Shown here one piece after another: positions 1 to 8,316 of a stretch of DNA of 64,000 nt. The position numbers and the translations under genes are program-made. The DNA is taken from assembly GCA_965116115.1 (NCBI GenBank), contig OZ220486.1, positions 682,001 to 746,000 of the forward strand, given 5' to 3'. The notes beneath the pieces were generated by a model. It saw only the letters and a list, made by a program, of their open reading frames with translations. It had not been told where the DNA came from and did not search any database. The DNA comes from JAPOXR01 sp965116115 (GTDB lineage: Bacteria; Pseudomonadota; Alphaproteobacteria; Rhodobacterales; Rhodobacteraceae). Numbering within the stretch: position 1 is the first letter of the stretch; every line of letters starts with the position of its first letter.

Positions 1-96
1 GGCGGGACGATGCTGTCCGGGGAAGCGTATTACGCGACCGCCGGCGGCGGCAACTCCGAGTTCGGCGGCGGACTGACGCTCGGCTTCCGTTTCTGA
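1..96 (+). CDS. C-terminal end of an autotransporter beta-barrel protein (partial)
   Basis: The frame is open from the first base to the TGA at 94-96 and gives 31 residues ending in GGGLTLGFRF. It matches the ends of the two autotransporters at 15.2 and 44.1 kb (AGGGN followed by a last strand ending in Phe). A terminal Phe on a final amphipathic strand is the usual signal for outer-membrane barrel assembly by the BAM complex. The passenger and most of the barrel lie outside the window. This would be a third member of the same family within about 47 kb. Confidence 0.75.
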   Translation, partial: GGTMLSGEAYYATAGGGNSEFGGGLTLGFRF

Positions 97-110
97 TCTG
101 ACAAAAGAAT

Positions 111-137
111 CCCGCTCCGGCCGCCGGCCGGGGCGGG
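111..137 (+). terminator. GC-rich hairpin after the autotransporter tail
   Basis: A 12-bp stem (111-122 with 126-137, one G-T pair, 3-nt loop) starts 14 bases after the stop codon of the partial autotransporter. There is no clear T run after it, so it may be a weak intrinsic terminator or only an mRNA-end hairpin. Confidence 0.45.
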
Positions 138-360
138 ATGTTTCAGCCCGTCCCGCCGGGCAAAGCGATCCCGTGCAGGACTTAAAACTGTCGCAGTTTC
201 AGGGAACACCGGAACTAGGGCTGTCGCTTTTGAGATTCCCCGTTTTCCGGCAGGAGTCCGGCGGAGCTGATGAGCTTCAGCGCATAAGGGTGGTCCCATA
301 CGGCTTTCTTCAGTTTGCCGCGCATTGACTCAGCCTGCTTGTCTTCCGTGACCCGCGCTA

Positions 361-1724
361 GTAGTCTGTCATTGTTGAATTGACAGCTACAAGGAATGCA
401 GTTTAATGTGCGCGTCTTGGGCGGTGAACCGTCATTTGACCGGGGCCGGGTCGGCGTTACGCGCTTGCTGCCATGCCGAAACCTCGCGGCAGAGCGTCTC
501 CCGGTCGGGGATGCGCCGGGACAGGCGCTGACGGCTCAGCACGCTGAATTCCGCTCTCGGCGATGTTCAGCCGGGTGCCGTGTCTCGGCGTGCAGTGAAC
601 CTCGAAACGGTCGCAGATCCTGCCGGCCTGGTCCGGCGGGAAAGCGTGGTAAAGACTCCCTGGCTTGTGCGTGTTAAGGTTGTCCATGGCCAGCACGATC
701 TTTTTGCCGGGGAAGTGAACGTCGGCGATGTCCCTGAGGAATCCGGCGAAATCTTTCCTCGTCCGGCGGTCGGTGATCTTGACATGCCCTGGTCTGAAAG
801 CGGCGCATGAACCATGAACAGATTCGCTGTCCCGTTGCGCTCGTATCCGCAGTCGAAGCGCGCCGGGCGACCGGGAGCGGTCGGCAAAGCCGTGCGGACT
901 TCCTTCGTCTGCTGTTTGGTCGCCTCGGCTGTGCAAACCAGGACCTCGTCCTCGCTGAACTTCCGCTGACAGACCTTGAGCACATCCTCCATCGAGTACG
1001 CGAAGTCGCCGCATTTCTCCGCCGGAATGCGCCGGCACCGCGTAAGATGCGGTTTTAAATCGTTTTTTTAATGTCCTCCTGACCGTTTCCCGGGAAATGT
1101 CATCGACGACATTCAACGCGGCTGACCGCTCGCCGAGCAGCTCCAGCGGCTGTGAGGAACGCCCTTCGGGAGGTTCCGAACAGGCGATCATCGTCAGCTT
1201 CGCCTCGCCCTCGCCGTCAAGCTTCGGAGGAACACGGTTCAACTGCGGCCTGCGCTCCAGAGCCGCTGTACCCTCCTCGACAAAACACCGGCGGAGCCGC
1301 TCGACCGTCGCCGTGCCGACCCCGACGGAATCGGCGGCGTCGGCATCGGCGCACGCGCCGCTCTTCCGGTTCTGATCCGTGAGAAGAAGGACATGCGCCC
1401 GCCGCCGCTCGGCCGAACCCCGGCCGGATGAGACGATCTCCGCCAGCTCGGCCCGTTCATGGTCTTCGAGCCGCACACGCTGTATTTTACGGCTGGTCTG
1501 TTCCTGTCAGTCCGTCATCGCTTCCCGTCTCTTGAATCGCCGTCGGCGCGAAACAGGTTTCTGCCGCCGGATTCCTGCTCAGAATCCGGCTGAAATACCC
1601 GGCCGACAGCATTTGTTTTTGTTCAGACTGAAGCCGCTGCCATGATTTCAACGGAAAGTCAACAGCCGGGAATCAGGACGTCTGCCGAACACTGATCAGC
1701 ATCATTCCCGCTGTGTCGGACTAC
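361..1724 (-). mobile_element. IS630-family element, copy A
   Basis: Ends read (TA)GTAGTCTGTC on the left and GACTAC(TA) on the right, matching copies C and D. It is flanked by TA at 359-360 and 1725-1726, the target duplication typical of the IS630/Tc1-mariner group. It is inserted into ISAs1 copy 1: joining the flanks with one TA restores the ISAs1 sequence seen at 61.45 kb (gacccgcgc followed by gttgagagacag). Confidence 0.88.
387..1518 (-). pseudogene. IS630 transposase, inactive (copy A)
   Basis: This is a DDE transposase of the IS630 family read on the minus strand. Lesions seen directly: the fourth codon after the start is TGA (copy D has CAG there); an A7 tract at 1063-1069 puts the two halves out of frame; the first catalytic Asp is replaced (VLVCTAEA, where copy D has VLVCMDEA); and a 1-base loss before the HVKITDRR-like segment shifts the frame again. 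Copy C shares these features, so they predate the spread of these copies. Confidence 0.82.
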
Positions 1725-1726
1725 TA

Positions 1727-2807
1727 GGTTGAGAGACAGCCGCCGCATCACGACCAGGTTTTCCGGACCGGGTCCGGTCCGGTTTCGCAGATGATCTTCG
1801 TTCATCGTGACATCGAGGGGTTGGCGCAGACTGTTCTCTGCCGGCCAGCCCTCCCGTGCGCCCTTGAGAAAACGCTCCGGATCGCGCTTCCCGCTCATGA
1901 TGAGACACCGGGTTCCGGCGCTGCGCTTTCCATTGATTTCCCGGGTCGAAGAGACGGATCCGACAGCGGCGAGACCCGGCTGTCGACGGTCTTTCAGCCA
2001 GCCGACATCATGGCAGACCGCGGCCCGCCGGCTTTCGATCCGGCCGTGCCCCCTCTCCTTATGCGTCCCGGGAAACTGAATGTTTTCAATGTTGGCGGGG
2101 TTCTCCATATACCGTTTCACATCCTTGCGCGGATTGCACTGATTGCCCTTCAAGGGGAGAATATACCCGCCCCGCCGTCCTTCACGGCCTCCGATATCGC
2201 CCGCTGCGCCCGTATCGCGTCAGCCGCTGCCGTCCGGCCCCGGATGTCGAGAAGCTTCAGAAGCGCGGCGATCGCCGTGACCTCATTCGAATTTCCGTCG
2301 ACCGCGGTCTGCGCGGGAGCCGGCCGCGTCTCAGAGGCGAAAGCGCGCGGGATGCGGAGCCTGCTGCTTCGAAGCGTCGGCGAATGACCGGCGCAGAGTC
2401 TTGCCGCCGCCGATGACGCCGTCCCCGCACTCCGCCGCCGAACCCTCCGCCCGGCTGCGGGAAAGACGTGCGGGAACGATGCCGGGCTCGAGGGGATCAA
2501 TGCTGTTGAACAAATCGGAAAAGACGTCGCAGCTCGGCGTGCCGTGTTTCAGATCCATGAACTCAAACAGGAATGTCTTCTTGATTGTGCCGAATTCGAC
2601 TGTGTCGGCGCATGTTTCGCCTCCCGACATGACGGTCAGAAGAGCGGTCATGAGCATTTCGTGAAGATCATGCCGTGCAGCGTTGCTGAGCCGGGGATCG
2701 GTGATGCCGTTGAAAATATGGGATAAATCGGCTGTCTTCCTGCCTCTGTTTGTGTTGTTGAGGCCTTGATGAAACAAAATACGGTGATTGGAAAGCAGAA
2801 AATTCAA
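1727..2807 (-). pseudogene. ISAs1 transposase, decayed
   Basis: Three overlapping frames on the minus strand together give most of an ISAs1 transposase: residues for an N-terminal part (DLSHIFNGITDP), a middle part (LLDIRGRTAAADAI) and a C-terminal part (RHYxxxSGKRDPERFLKGA-like). Two frameshifts, near 2340-2450 and 2150, separate the parts, and the last approximately 45 codons are displaced to 230-358 by IS630 copy A. The catalytic segment that reads VIAVDGKTLRRS in the copy at 62 kb reads VIGGGKTLRRS here, so the first catalytic Asp is lost. It cannot make active transposase. Confidence 0.8.
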
Positions 2808-2822
2808 AAGCGAAAGCCCTAG

Positions 2823-3308
2823 AATACGAGCGCAATGGGACGGCGAATCTGTTCATGGTCCATGCGCCGCTTTCAGGCCAGGGCACGTCAAGATCACCGA
2901 CCGCCGGACGAAAAAAGATTTCGCTGAGCTCCTCAGGGACATCGCCGACGTTCACTTCCCCGGCAAAAAGATCGTGCCAGCCATGGACAACCTTAATGCG
3001 CACAAGCCAGTGAGTCTTTACCATGCTTTGCCGCCGGACCAGGCCGGCAGGCTCCGCAAGCGTTTCGAGGTTCACTGCACGCCGAAACACGGCACCCGGC
3101 TGAACATCGCCGAGAGCGGAATCAGCGCGCTGAGCCGTCAGCGCCTGTCCCGGCGCATCCCCGACCGGGAAACGCTCCGCCGCGAGGTTTCGGCATGGCA
3201 GAAAGCGCGCAACGCCGACCCGGCCCCGGTCAAGCAGCGGTTCACCGCCCAAGACGCGCGCATCAAACTGCATTCCCTTTAGCTGTCAATTTAACAATGT
3301 AAGACTAC
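2823..3308 (+). pseudogene. IS630 transposase C-terminal half (copy B)
   Basis: Plus-strand frame 2823-3282 encodes the C-terminal half of the same IS630 transposase (GHVKITDRRTKKDF, VPAMDNLNAH, LNIAESGIS, ending KLHSL), followed by the left-end inverted repeat ending at the TA at 3309-3310. The N-terminal half is absent; the fragment abuts the right edge of ISAs1 copy 1. It keeps the second Asp and the Glu of the catalytic triad but not the first Asp region. Confidence 0.85.
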
Positions 3309-3694
3309 TAGGCGCGCGCCCACTCCAATATGTGAAGTAATCAACCCTATTTCTTGCCACCTTCACAACCACCGTCAGGATCCAAAACAACCATGGTCAC
3401 GACAAGGACGGCCACAGAGACAAAAATCAGGGGCAAAACAGGTACAGAAAACCTTAGGGTGTCATTCTGCACTCAGCCGGAACAGACCCCAAAAGGGTCG
3501 CTATGACGATCTATGATCATGTCTTGTGTCAGAGTTCGCGCCGGTTCTGAGCTTAGTGAATGAAGATTTCGAGTCCCTTGAGGCGGATTTCTTGGCGCTC
3601 AAAGCCCAGGTTGATCAGGCGAACGCGGACGTTGACTTGTTTTTGACCACGATTGAGGAACGACCAAGATAAATTTGCTTGTCAGCCTATTATG
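3309..3694. other. Intergenic stretch with a possible 3-prime gene remnant
   Basis: No complete gene is recognised. A short frame at 3526-3672 (GTG start, 48 residues, acidic: SLVNEDFESLEADFLALKAQ and on to TTIEERPR) has codon use and amphipathic periodicity like the end of a real protein and may be the 3-prime end of a gene cut off by the IS630 fragment upstream. I do not recognise the family. The last eight bases (3687-3694, CTATTATG) are the left target duplication of the IS256 that follows. Confidence 0.3.
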
Positions 3695-5129
3695 GGGGAT
3701 GTCCCACTTGATGTTGAATTTGATATGGGCGGTGTTGCCTCTCCCCCGAGAATCAGCTCGGGGATTTTTTGAAGAAAAGGAAGCAACACCATGAAAACCG
3801 TTAGCACATTCCCCGGCGCCTCCGCCAGCGCTCCGAACATCAACGCGCTCGTCGAAGAGGCGTACGAAGACGTGACCGAGAGTTTCGAGAAATTCTGCCT
3901 GACGACGGGCATCGCGTATCTGCGGCAGATGATGGACGAGGACGCCGAACGGCTGGCCGGGAAACGTCACAGTCATTCTCCCGACAAGCCGGGGCACCGC
4001 TGGGGACATACGCGTTCCCAGGTCGGGTTTCACGGCGGCAAGGTCGGCATCGACCGTCCGCGTCTCCGCTGCAAGGCTGCGGGCAAGGAGATGTCTCTGC
4101 CGAGCTGGGAAGAAATCTCCGCGGACGGTTATCTCGACCGATGGGCGGTGAACTTGATGACCGCGAACGTAGCGACCCGCAAGTTCCGCCGGGCGGTGAG
4201 GATTCCGGAGGCCGGGGTTCCCTGCGGGGCGGGCTGCGGGCTGTCGAAATCGGCCGTGTCCCGCCGGTTCAAGGCTCTGACGCAGGCGAAGTTTGATGAA
4301 TGGATGACTTCCGATCTGTCGGAGCTTGATCTCGTCGCGGTTCAGATCGACGGGCTGCACCTGAGCGACCGCCTGCTGATGATCGGGGCGGTCGGCATTG
4401 ACGCGTCGGGGCGTAAGCGCCCCCTGGGCGTCATCGAAGGCGCGACGGAGAACGCCGCGACCGCGCAGGCTCTGCTTGACGATCTGATCGAGCGCGGGCT
4501 TGATCCGGAGGGCTGTTATCTGTTCATCGTCGACGGAGCCAAGGCGCTCAGCAAGGCGGTCCGGCGCACTTTCGGCGCGGACATCCCTATCCAGCGCTGT
4601 CAGGTTCACAAGGGCCGCAACATCACCGACCGTCTCGCCGTGAAGCATCACGCCGCCGTGCGGCGGACGCTCAGGCAGGCCTGGGAACTTGATGACGCCG
4701 ACAAGGCCGAGCGGCTGATGCGCAGCCTGGCTCAGCGGTTCGAACAGGAGGCGCCGGATGTCTCCCGGTCGATACTTGAGGGCCTGGACGAGGTCCTGAC
4801 CGTCTCCCGGCTCGGCCTGCCGTTAGAGCTGCGGCGGTCGCTGGCGAGCACGAACATCATCGAATCGATGAACAGCACGGTCCGGCAGGTCTGCCGCAAC
4901 GTGAAGCGCTGGAGGAACGCCGGGATGGCTCTGCGGTGGACCGCCGCCGGCATGATGGAGGCCGAGAAGGGTTTCCGCCGCATCAAGGCGTACAGGCAGC
5001 TGCCCGTTCTCAAACAGGCTCTCATCGAACATCGTCGAAAGAATCGGCTTGACCGGCTCAAGGACGCCGCGTAGATAATCGGCAGGCAGCATCGCTCATG
5101 CGGGTTTCAACATCAATCGGGACATCCCC
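3695..5129 (+). mobile_element. IS256-family element, copy 1 (1435 bp)
   Basis: Inverted repeats begin GGGGATGTCCC at the left and end GGGACATCCCC at the right. The 8-bp sequence CTATTATG is present on both sides (3687-3694 and 5130-5137), the usual duplication length for IS256. Length equals that of copy 2 at 25680-27114. The right duplication forms part of the palindromic operator of the toxin-antitoxin genes that follow. Confidence 0.92.
3791..5074 (+). CDS. IS256-family transposase (mutator type)
   Basis: A 427-residue protein, the usual length for this family. It catalyses copy-out/paste-in transposition by a DDE nuclease. The triad is visible as D187 (VQIDGLH), D248 (IVDGAKAL) and E358 (STNIIESMN), with the mutator-type signature around QRCQVHKGRNI (268-278). 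The start ATG at 3791 follows AAAAGGAAG. Copy 2 at 25775-27058 has the same length with a few substitutions (W72 to Q, W118 to Q among them). Nothing in the frame is broken, so it may be active. Confidence 0.93.
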   Translation: MKTVSTFPGASASAPNINALVEEAYEDVTESFEKFCLTTGIAYLRQMMDEDAERLAGKRHSHSPDKPGHRWGHTRSQVGFHGGKVGIDRPRLRCKAAGKEMSLPSWEEISADGYLDRWAVNLMTANVATRKFRRAVRIPEAGVPCGAGCGLSKSAVSRRFKALTQAKFDEWMTSDLSELDLVAVQIDGLHLSDRLLMIGAVGIDASGRKRPLGVIEGATENAATAQALLDDLIERGLDPEGCYLFIVDGAKALSKAVRRTFGADIPIQRCQVHKGRNITDRLAVKHHAAVRRTLRQAWELDDADKAERLMRSLAQRFEQEAPDVSRSILEGLDEVLTVSRLGLPLELRRSLASTNIIESMNSTVRQVCRNVKRWRNAGMALRWTAAGMMEAEKGFRRIKAYRQLPVLKQALIEHRRKNRLDRLKDAA

Positions 5130-5130
5130 C

Positions 5131-5155
5131 TATTATGACTATAATAGTCATAATA
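5131..5155 (+). promoter_or_regulatory. Palindromic operator overlapping a -10 box of the toxin-antitoxin operon
   Basis: A 12-bp perfect inverted repeat (TATTATGACTAT at 5131-5142, ATAGTCATAATA at 5144-5155, one central base) contains TATAAT at 5140-5145, a consensus -10 box. Phd/YefM and other antitoxins repress their own operons through such sites. The IS256 target duplication CTATTATG (5130-5137) overlaps the left arm, so the IS inserted at the edge of the operator and any native -35 was displaced; no good -35 is seen in the IS end. Confidence 0.7.
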
Positions 5156-5179
5156 ACCTCTAACTATGGAATCATGAAC

Positions 5180-5416
5180 ATGAAAACGATGTCGGCCGTA
5201 GATGCCAAGACGCGCTTTGGGCAGTTCATCGACGCCGCTCAGCGTGAACCTGTTGTTGTGACCAAGAAGAATCGCCCTGTAGGCGTATTCTTCTCCATCG
5301 ATGATATCCAAGATACGATCTGGGGCGAAGAAGCCAAAGCCGCTGATACTGAAGGCTACCTCACTGCGGAAGAAAGCGCCGGCCGTATTAACGCTCTGCT
5401 CGATGCTGACGATTAA
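5180..5416 (+). CDS. Antitoxin, Phd/YefM type
   Basis: A 78-residue protein with the Phd/YefM N-terminal pattern (SAVDAKTRFGQFIDAAQREP, then VVVTKKNRPVGVFFS), which forms the DNA-binding dimer that neutralises a RelE/ParE-type toxin and represses the operon. The ATG at 5180 is preferred because GGA at 5168-5170 lies at a suitable distance; the ATG at 5174 is an alternative. The acidic C-terminal tail (EEAKAAD to LLDADD) is the likely toxin-wrapping segment. Its stop overlaps the toxin start by 14 bases, indicating translational coupling. Confidence 0.82.
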   Translation: MKTMSAVDAKTRFGQFIDAAQREPVVVTKKNRPVGVFFSIDDIQDTIWGEEAKAADTEGYLTAEESAGRINALLDADD

Positions 5417-5678
5417 GCTATCCAATCGAGCGGACAAGGCGCTCGGCAAGATACCCATCAAACAAGCCAAACAGATTGCTGCGCGTATAAAACAGTTGGC
5501 GGACGATCCTGAGGCCCTGCCGACTGTCGAGCTCAAAGGATACGCGCCATGGCGGCGAGCAAAGTCCGGCGAATACCGCATCATCTACAAGATTGAAGGG
5601 GACATTTTGAGTGTCGCCTTGGTCGGTAAACGTAACGATGATGAAATTTATCGCCTCATTGAACGCTTCCTGCGTTAG
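5403..5678 (+). CDS. Toxin, RelE/ParE superfamily
   Basis: A 91-residue basic protein of the usual length for this family. It shows the helical N-terminus (NRADKALGKIPIKQAKQIA), then the core strands with the family pattern LKGYAPWRRAKSGEYRIIYKI and a basic C-terminus (KRNDDEIYRLIERFLR). RelE members cleave mRNA on the ribosome and ParE members poison gyrase; the R-x-x-x-G-E-Y-R-I-I-Y motif does not by itself tell which. The ATG at 5403 overlaps the antitoxin gene. The pair lies between two IS elements but looks intact. Confidence 0.82.
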   Translation: MLTIKLSNRADKALGKIPIKQAKQIAARIKQLADDPEALPTVELKGYAPWRRAKSGEYRIIYKIEGDILSVALVGKRNDDEIYRLIERFLR

Positions 5679-5699
5679 CCCGTTTATCTTTTGTAACTA

Positions 5700-7058
5700 G
5701 TAGTCTGTCTTTGTTATATTGACAGCTACAAAGAATGCAATTTGATGCGCGCGTCTTCGGCGGTGAACCGCTGTTTGACCGGGGCCGGGTCGGCGTTGCG
5801 CGCTTTTTCCCATGCCGAAACCTCGCGGCGGAGCGTCTCCCGGTCGGGAATGCGCCGGGACAGGCACTGACGGCTCAGCACGCTGATTCCGCTCTCGGCG
5901 ATGTTCAGCCAGCTGCCGTGTTTCGGCGTGTGATGAACTTCGAAACGCTCGTAGAGCCTGCCCGCCTGCTCCGGCGGAAAAGCATGGTAAAGACTCGACA
6001 GCTCATGCGTTGTCCATGGCTGGCACGATTTTTTTGCCGGGGAAGTGAACGTCGGCGATCTCTCTGAGGAGCTCGGCGAAATCTTTCTTCGTCCGGCGGT
6101 CGGTGATTTTGACATGCCCTGGCCTGCAAGCGGCGCATGAACCATGAACAGATTCGCCGTCCCGTTGCGCTCGTATTCGCAGTCGAAGCGCGCCGGCCGG
6201 CCGGGAGCGGCAGGCAAAGCCGTGCGGACCTCCTTCGTCCGCTTTCTCAGAGCCTCGGCTGTGCAGACCAGGACCTCGTCCTCGCTGAATTTCCGCTGAT
6301 AGACCCTGAGCACATCCTCCATCGAGCATACGAAGTCGCCGCTGTTCTCCGCCGGAATGCGCCAGCACCGCGTAAGGTGCGGTTTCAAATCGTTTTTTTA
6401 ATGTCCTCCTGACCGTCTCCCGGGAAATGCTGTCAACGACATTCAACTCGGCCAGCCGCTCGCCGAGCAGTTCCAGCGGCTGTGAGGAACGCCCTTCGGG
6501 AGGTTCCGAACAGGCGATCATCGTCAGCTTCGCCTCGCCCTCGCCGTCAAGCTTCGGAGGAACACGGTTCGAATGCGGCCTGCGCTCCAGAGCCGCTGTA
6601 CCCTCCTCGACAAAACGCCGGCGGAGCCGCTCGACAGTCGCCGTGCCGACACCGACGGAATCGGCGGCGTCGGCATCGGCGCGCGCGCCGCTCTTCCGGT
6701 TCTCATCCGTGAGAAGAAGAATATGCGCCCGCCGCCGCCGCTCGGCCGAACCGCGGCCGGATGAAACGATCTCCTCTAATTCAGCCCGTTCATGATCTTC
6801 GAGCCGCACATGCTGTATCTTGCGTCCGATTTGTTCCTGTCAGTCCGTCATAGCTTCCCGCCTCTTGTAATCGCCGCCGGCGCGAAACAGGCCTCAGCCG
6901 CTGGATTCCTGCTCAGAATCCGGCTGAAATACCCGGCCGACAGCATTTGTCTTCGTTCAGACTGAGGTCTGCTACCATGATTTCAACGGAGCGTCAACAC
7001 CGGAAATCAGGACGTCCGCCAAACCACGATTACCATCATTATCACTGTGTCAGACTAC
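5700..7058 (-). mobile_element. IS630-family element, copy C
   Basis: Both ends match copies A and D, with TA at 5698-5699 and 7059-7060. The element lies just 20 bases after the toxin stop codon. The right TA is also the left boundary of the adjoining IS5 element, so the two insertions share a TA target. Confidence 0.87.
5726..6851 (-). pseudogene. IS630 transposase, inactive (copy C)
   Basis: Same DDE transposase as the other copies. Lesions: TGA as the fourth codon, A7 tract at 6393-6399 leaving the halves out of frame, first catalytic Asp replaced (VLVCTAEA), a 1-base loss around 6117, and a short deletion near 6005 that removes part of the DNLNTH segment with the second catalytic Asp. 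The third-residue region (LNIAESGIS) is retained. Not functional. Confidence 0.82.
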
Positions 7059-7060
7059 TA

Positions 7061-7938
7061 GGGCCTGTAGACAGTTACTTTGCCGCGATCAGACTGGCGG
7101 CCAGCTGGATCGCCGCCGCGAAGCCGGCATCGGTCTTGTCATACCGCGTCGCGATCGCACGCAACTCCTGATTGATTTTCGCAAAGAAATTCTCGATCTG
7201 ATGCTGCTGGCCGTACATATCGCGGTCGTAATCCCGAATCTTTCGCCGATTCTTCCGCGGGGGAATCACCGCCTCGGCGCCGCGCTCCTCAAGCTCTTTG
7301 AGCAGCCGGCCGGCGTCGAACGCCCGGTCGGCTGTCATAGCCCCGAAGGACAGACCCGCTGTAAGCCGCGGCGTCCCGACGGGATCATGCTTCTGACCGG
7401 GAAGAGTCACCAACTTCACCAAGTAACCGAGCGCGTCCGTGACCGCGACGATTTTGCTGGTCAGACCGCCCCGGGAACGCCTGATCCCCTGTCGGCAGGG
7501 CCCCCTTTTTTCGCCCCGGAAGCCTTCTGATGCGCCTGCACGACAGAACCGTCAATGAATATGTATTCGAAGTCGAACGCCTCGGATAACGCATTGAAAA
7601 CACGTTCAAAAACACCCGAAAGCGGCTGACGGCGGAACCGCCTGCACATGCTGTGCTGCTTGCCGAACCGCGGCGGAAGATCGCGCTGAGGCGCGCCCGT
7701 CCGGATGCGCTGAAGCACCGCCTCAACGAAAAGCCGGTCATCCGCCGCGGCAGCGCCGGGGTCGGTCGCTTTGCCGGGAAGAAGCGGTTCGATCCGCTGC
7801 TGCATTTTATCAGTCAGCATGGTTCTGTCAGGGTTCATTCATCTCTCTGCCCGTCTTGCCTGCGGCGCCGCTCCGGCGCTCGTTAAAATGATCTGGCAGC
7901 GAATCGCCCGAAGCGCAAACCGATTTGTCCACAGGCCT
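7061..7938 (-). mobile_element. IS5-family element, type 1 (ISL2/IS427-like)
   Basis: Inverted repeats read GGGCCTGTAGACA (left) and, complemented, AGGCCTGTGGACA (right), flanked by TA (7059-7060, 7939-7940). The element is about 0.88 kb, the normal size for two-frame IS5 members. Fragments of relatives lie at 14.7, 17.9 and 21.3 kb. Confidence 0.85.
7075..7838 (-). CDS. IS5-family transposase made by frameshift (orfA + orfB)
   Basis: Two overlapping frames on the minus strand: orfA 7838-7461 (N-terminal helix-turn-helix region, then FIDGSVVQAHQ with the first catalytic Asp) and orfB ending at 7075 (GLTSKIVAVTDALG, then MTADRAFDAG with the second Asp and QIENFFAKI with the Glu). At the junction the minus strand reads A6G5 (7511-7501), a classic slippery run; a -1 shift there joins GAKKG to QGIRRSRGGLTSK without a gap. 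Programmed frameshifting is known in this IS5 subgroup, so this can be read as an active arrangement rather than a lesion. Confidence 0.75.
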
Positions 7939-8316
7939 TAGTGATGATCCCGCGCTGGTGTTTCTGCCCGGTGAGCGATTTCTGTTCCGCTGACTGCCGG
8001 GTCGAGTGTCCTAAGAGTTTGTTCCATATGTTGAGCAGCGCCGCCGCCGTGTGGCATAAAACTTCTCAAGACATTTTCCATGTCGTACCGCGGCTTGGGA
8101 TTGATCCTCAGCCCAAGGACTCGCCACTGAGCTCAACATCAGCCATGGTCGATGCGGGGGTTGTTCACCGATTGAATTACATCCCGCGCCGCTTCCGGTT
8201 GCCTTTGATCTTTTGCCTTCGTATGAATGCGGATAACAGCGGCGGCAGGAAATTCAGCAACGTGCCGCAGCCCTGCGGGGAGCCTTTGAAACCTGTCAAG
8301 CGCTCACATCGTGGAT
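7939..8316. other. Non-coding or decayed stretch downstream of tsaD
   Basis: The plus strand can be read in pieces with protein-like composition (for example ALRGAFETCQALTSWIQDLG near 8275-8330), interrupted by stops, which suggests a decayed gene. I do not recognise it, and no RNA gene or clear regulatory site is seen. Confidence 0.3.

Larger units (their letters stand above)
216..2821 (-). mobile_element. ISAs1-family element, copy 1, interrupted by IS630 copy A
   Basis: The outer ends read TAGGGCTGTCGCTTTTGAGA (left) and, on the other strand, TAGGGCTTTCGCTTTTGAAT (right), the same inverted repeat as the fuller copy at 61.3-62.6 kb. The transposase tail lies at about 230-358 and the rest at 1727-2807. 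IS630 copy A sits between them with the TA dinucleotide doubled, so the ISAs1 was there first. No target duplication is seen around the ISAs1; its right edge abuts a truncated IS630 (copy B). Confidence 0.8.

Noticed and set aside
3566..3580. A 12-base match (TTCGAGTCCCTT) to the T-arm of tRNA-Thr, as a possible attachment site
   Set aside because: Too short, far from the tRNA, inside a plausible coding remnant, and without an integrase in the window.
3599..4651. Long minus-strand frames antisense to the IS256 transposases (also 25643-26662)
   Set aside because: Both copies show the same shadow frame because the transposase gene is duplicated; nothing in the translation looks like a protein family.
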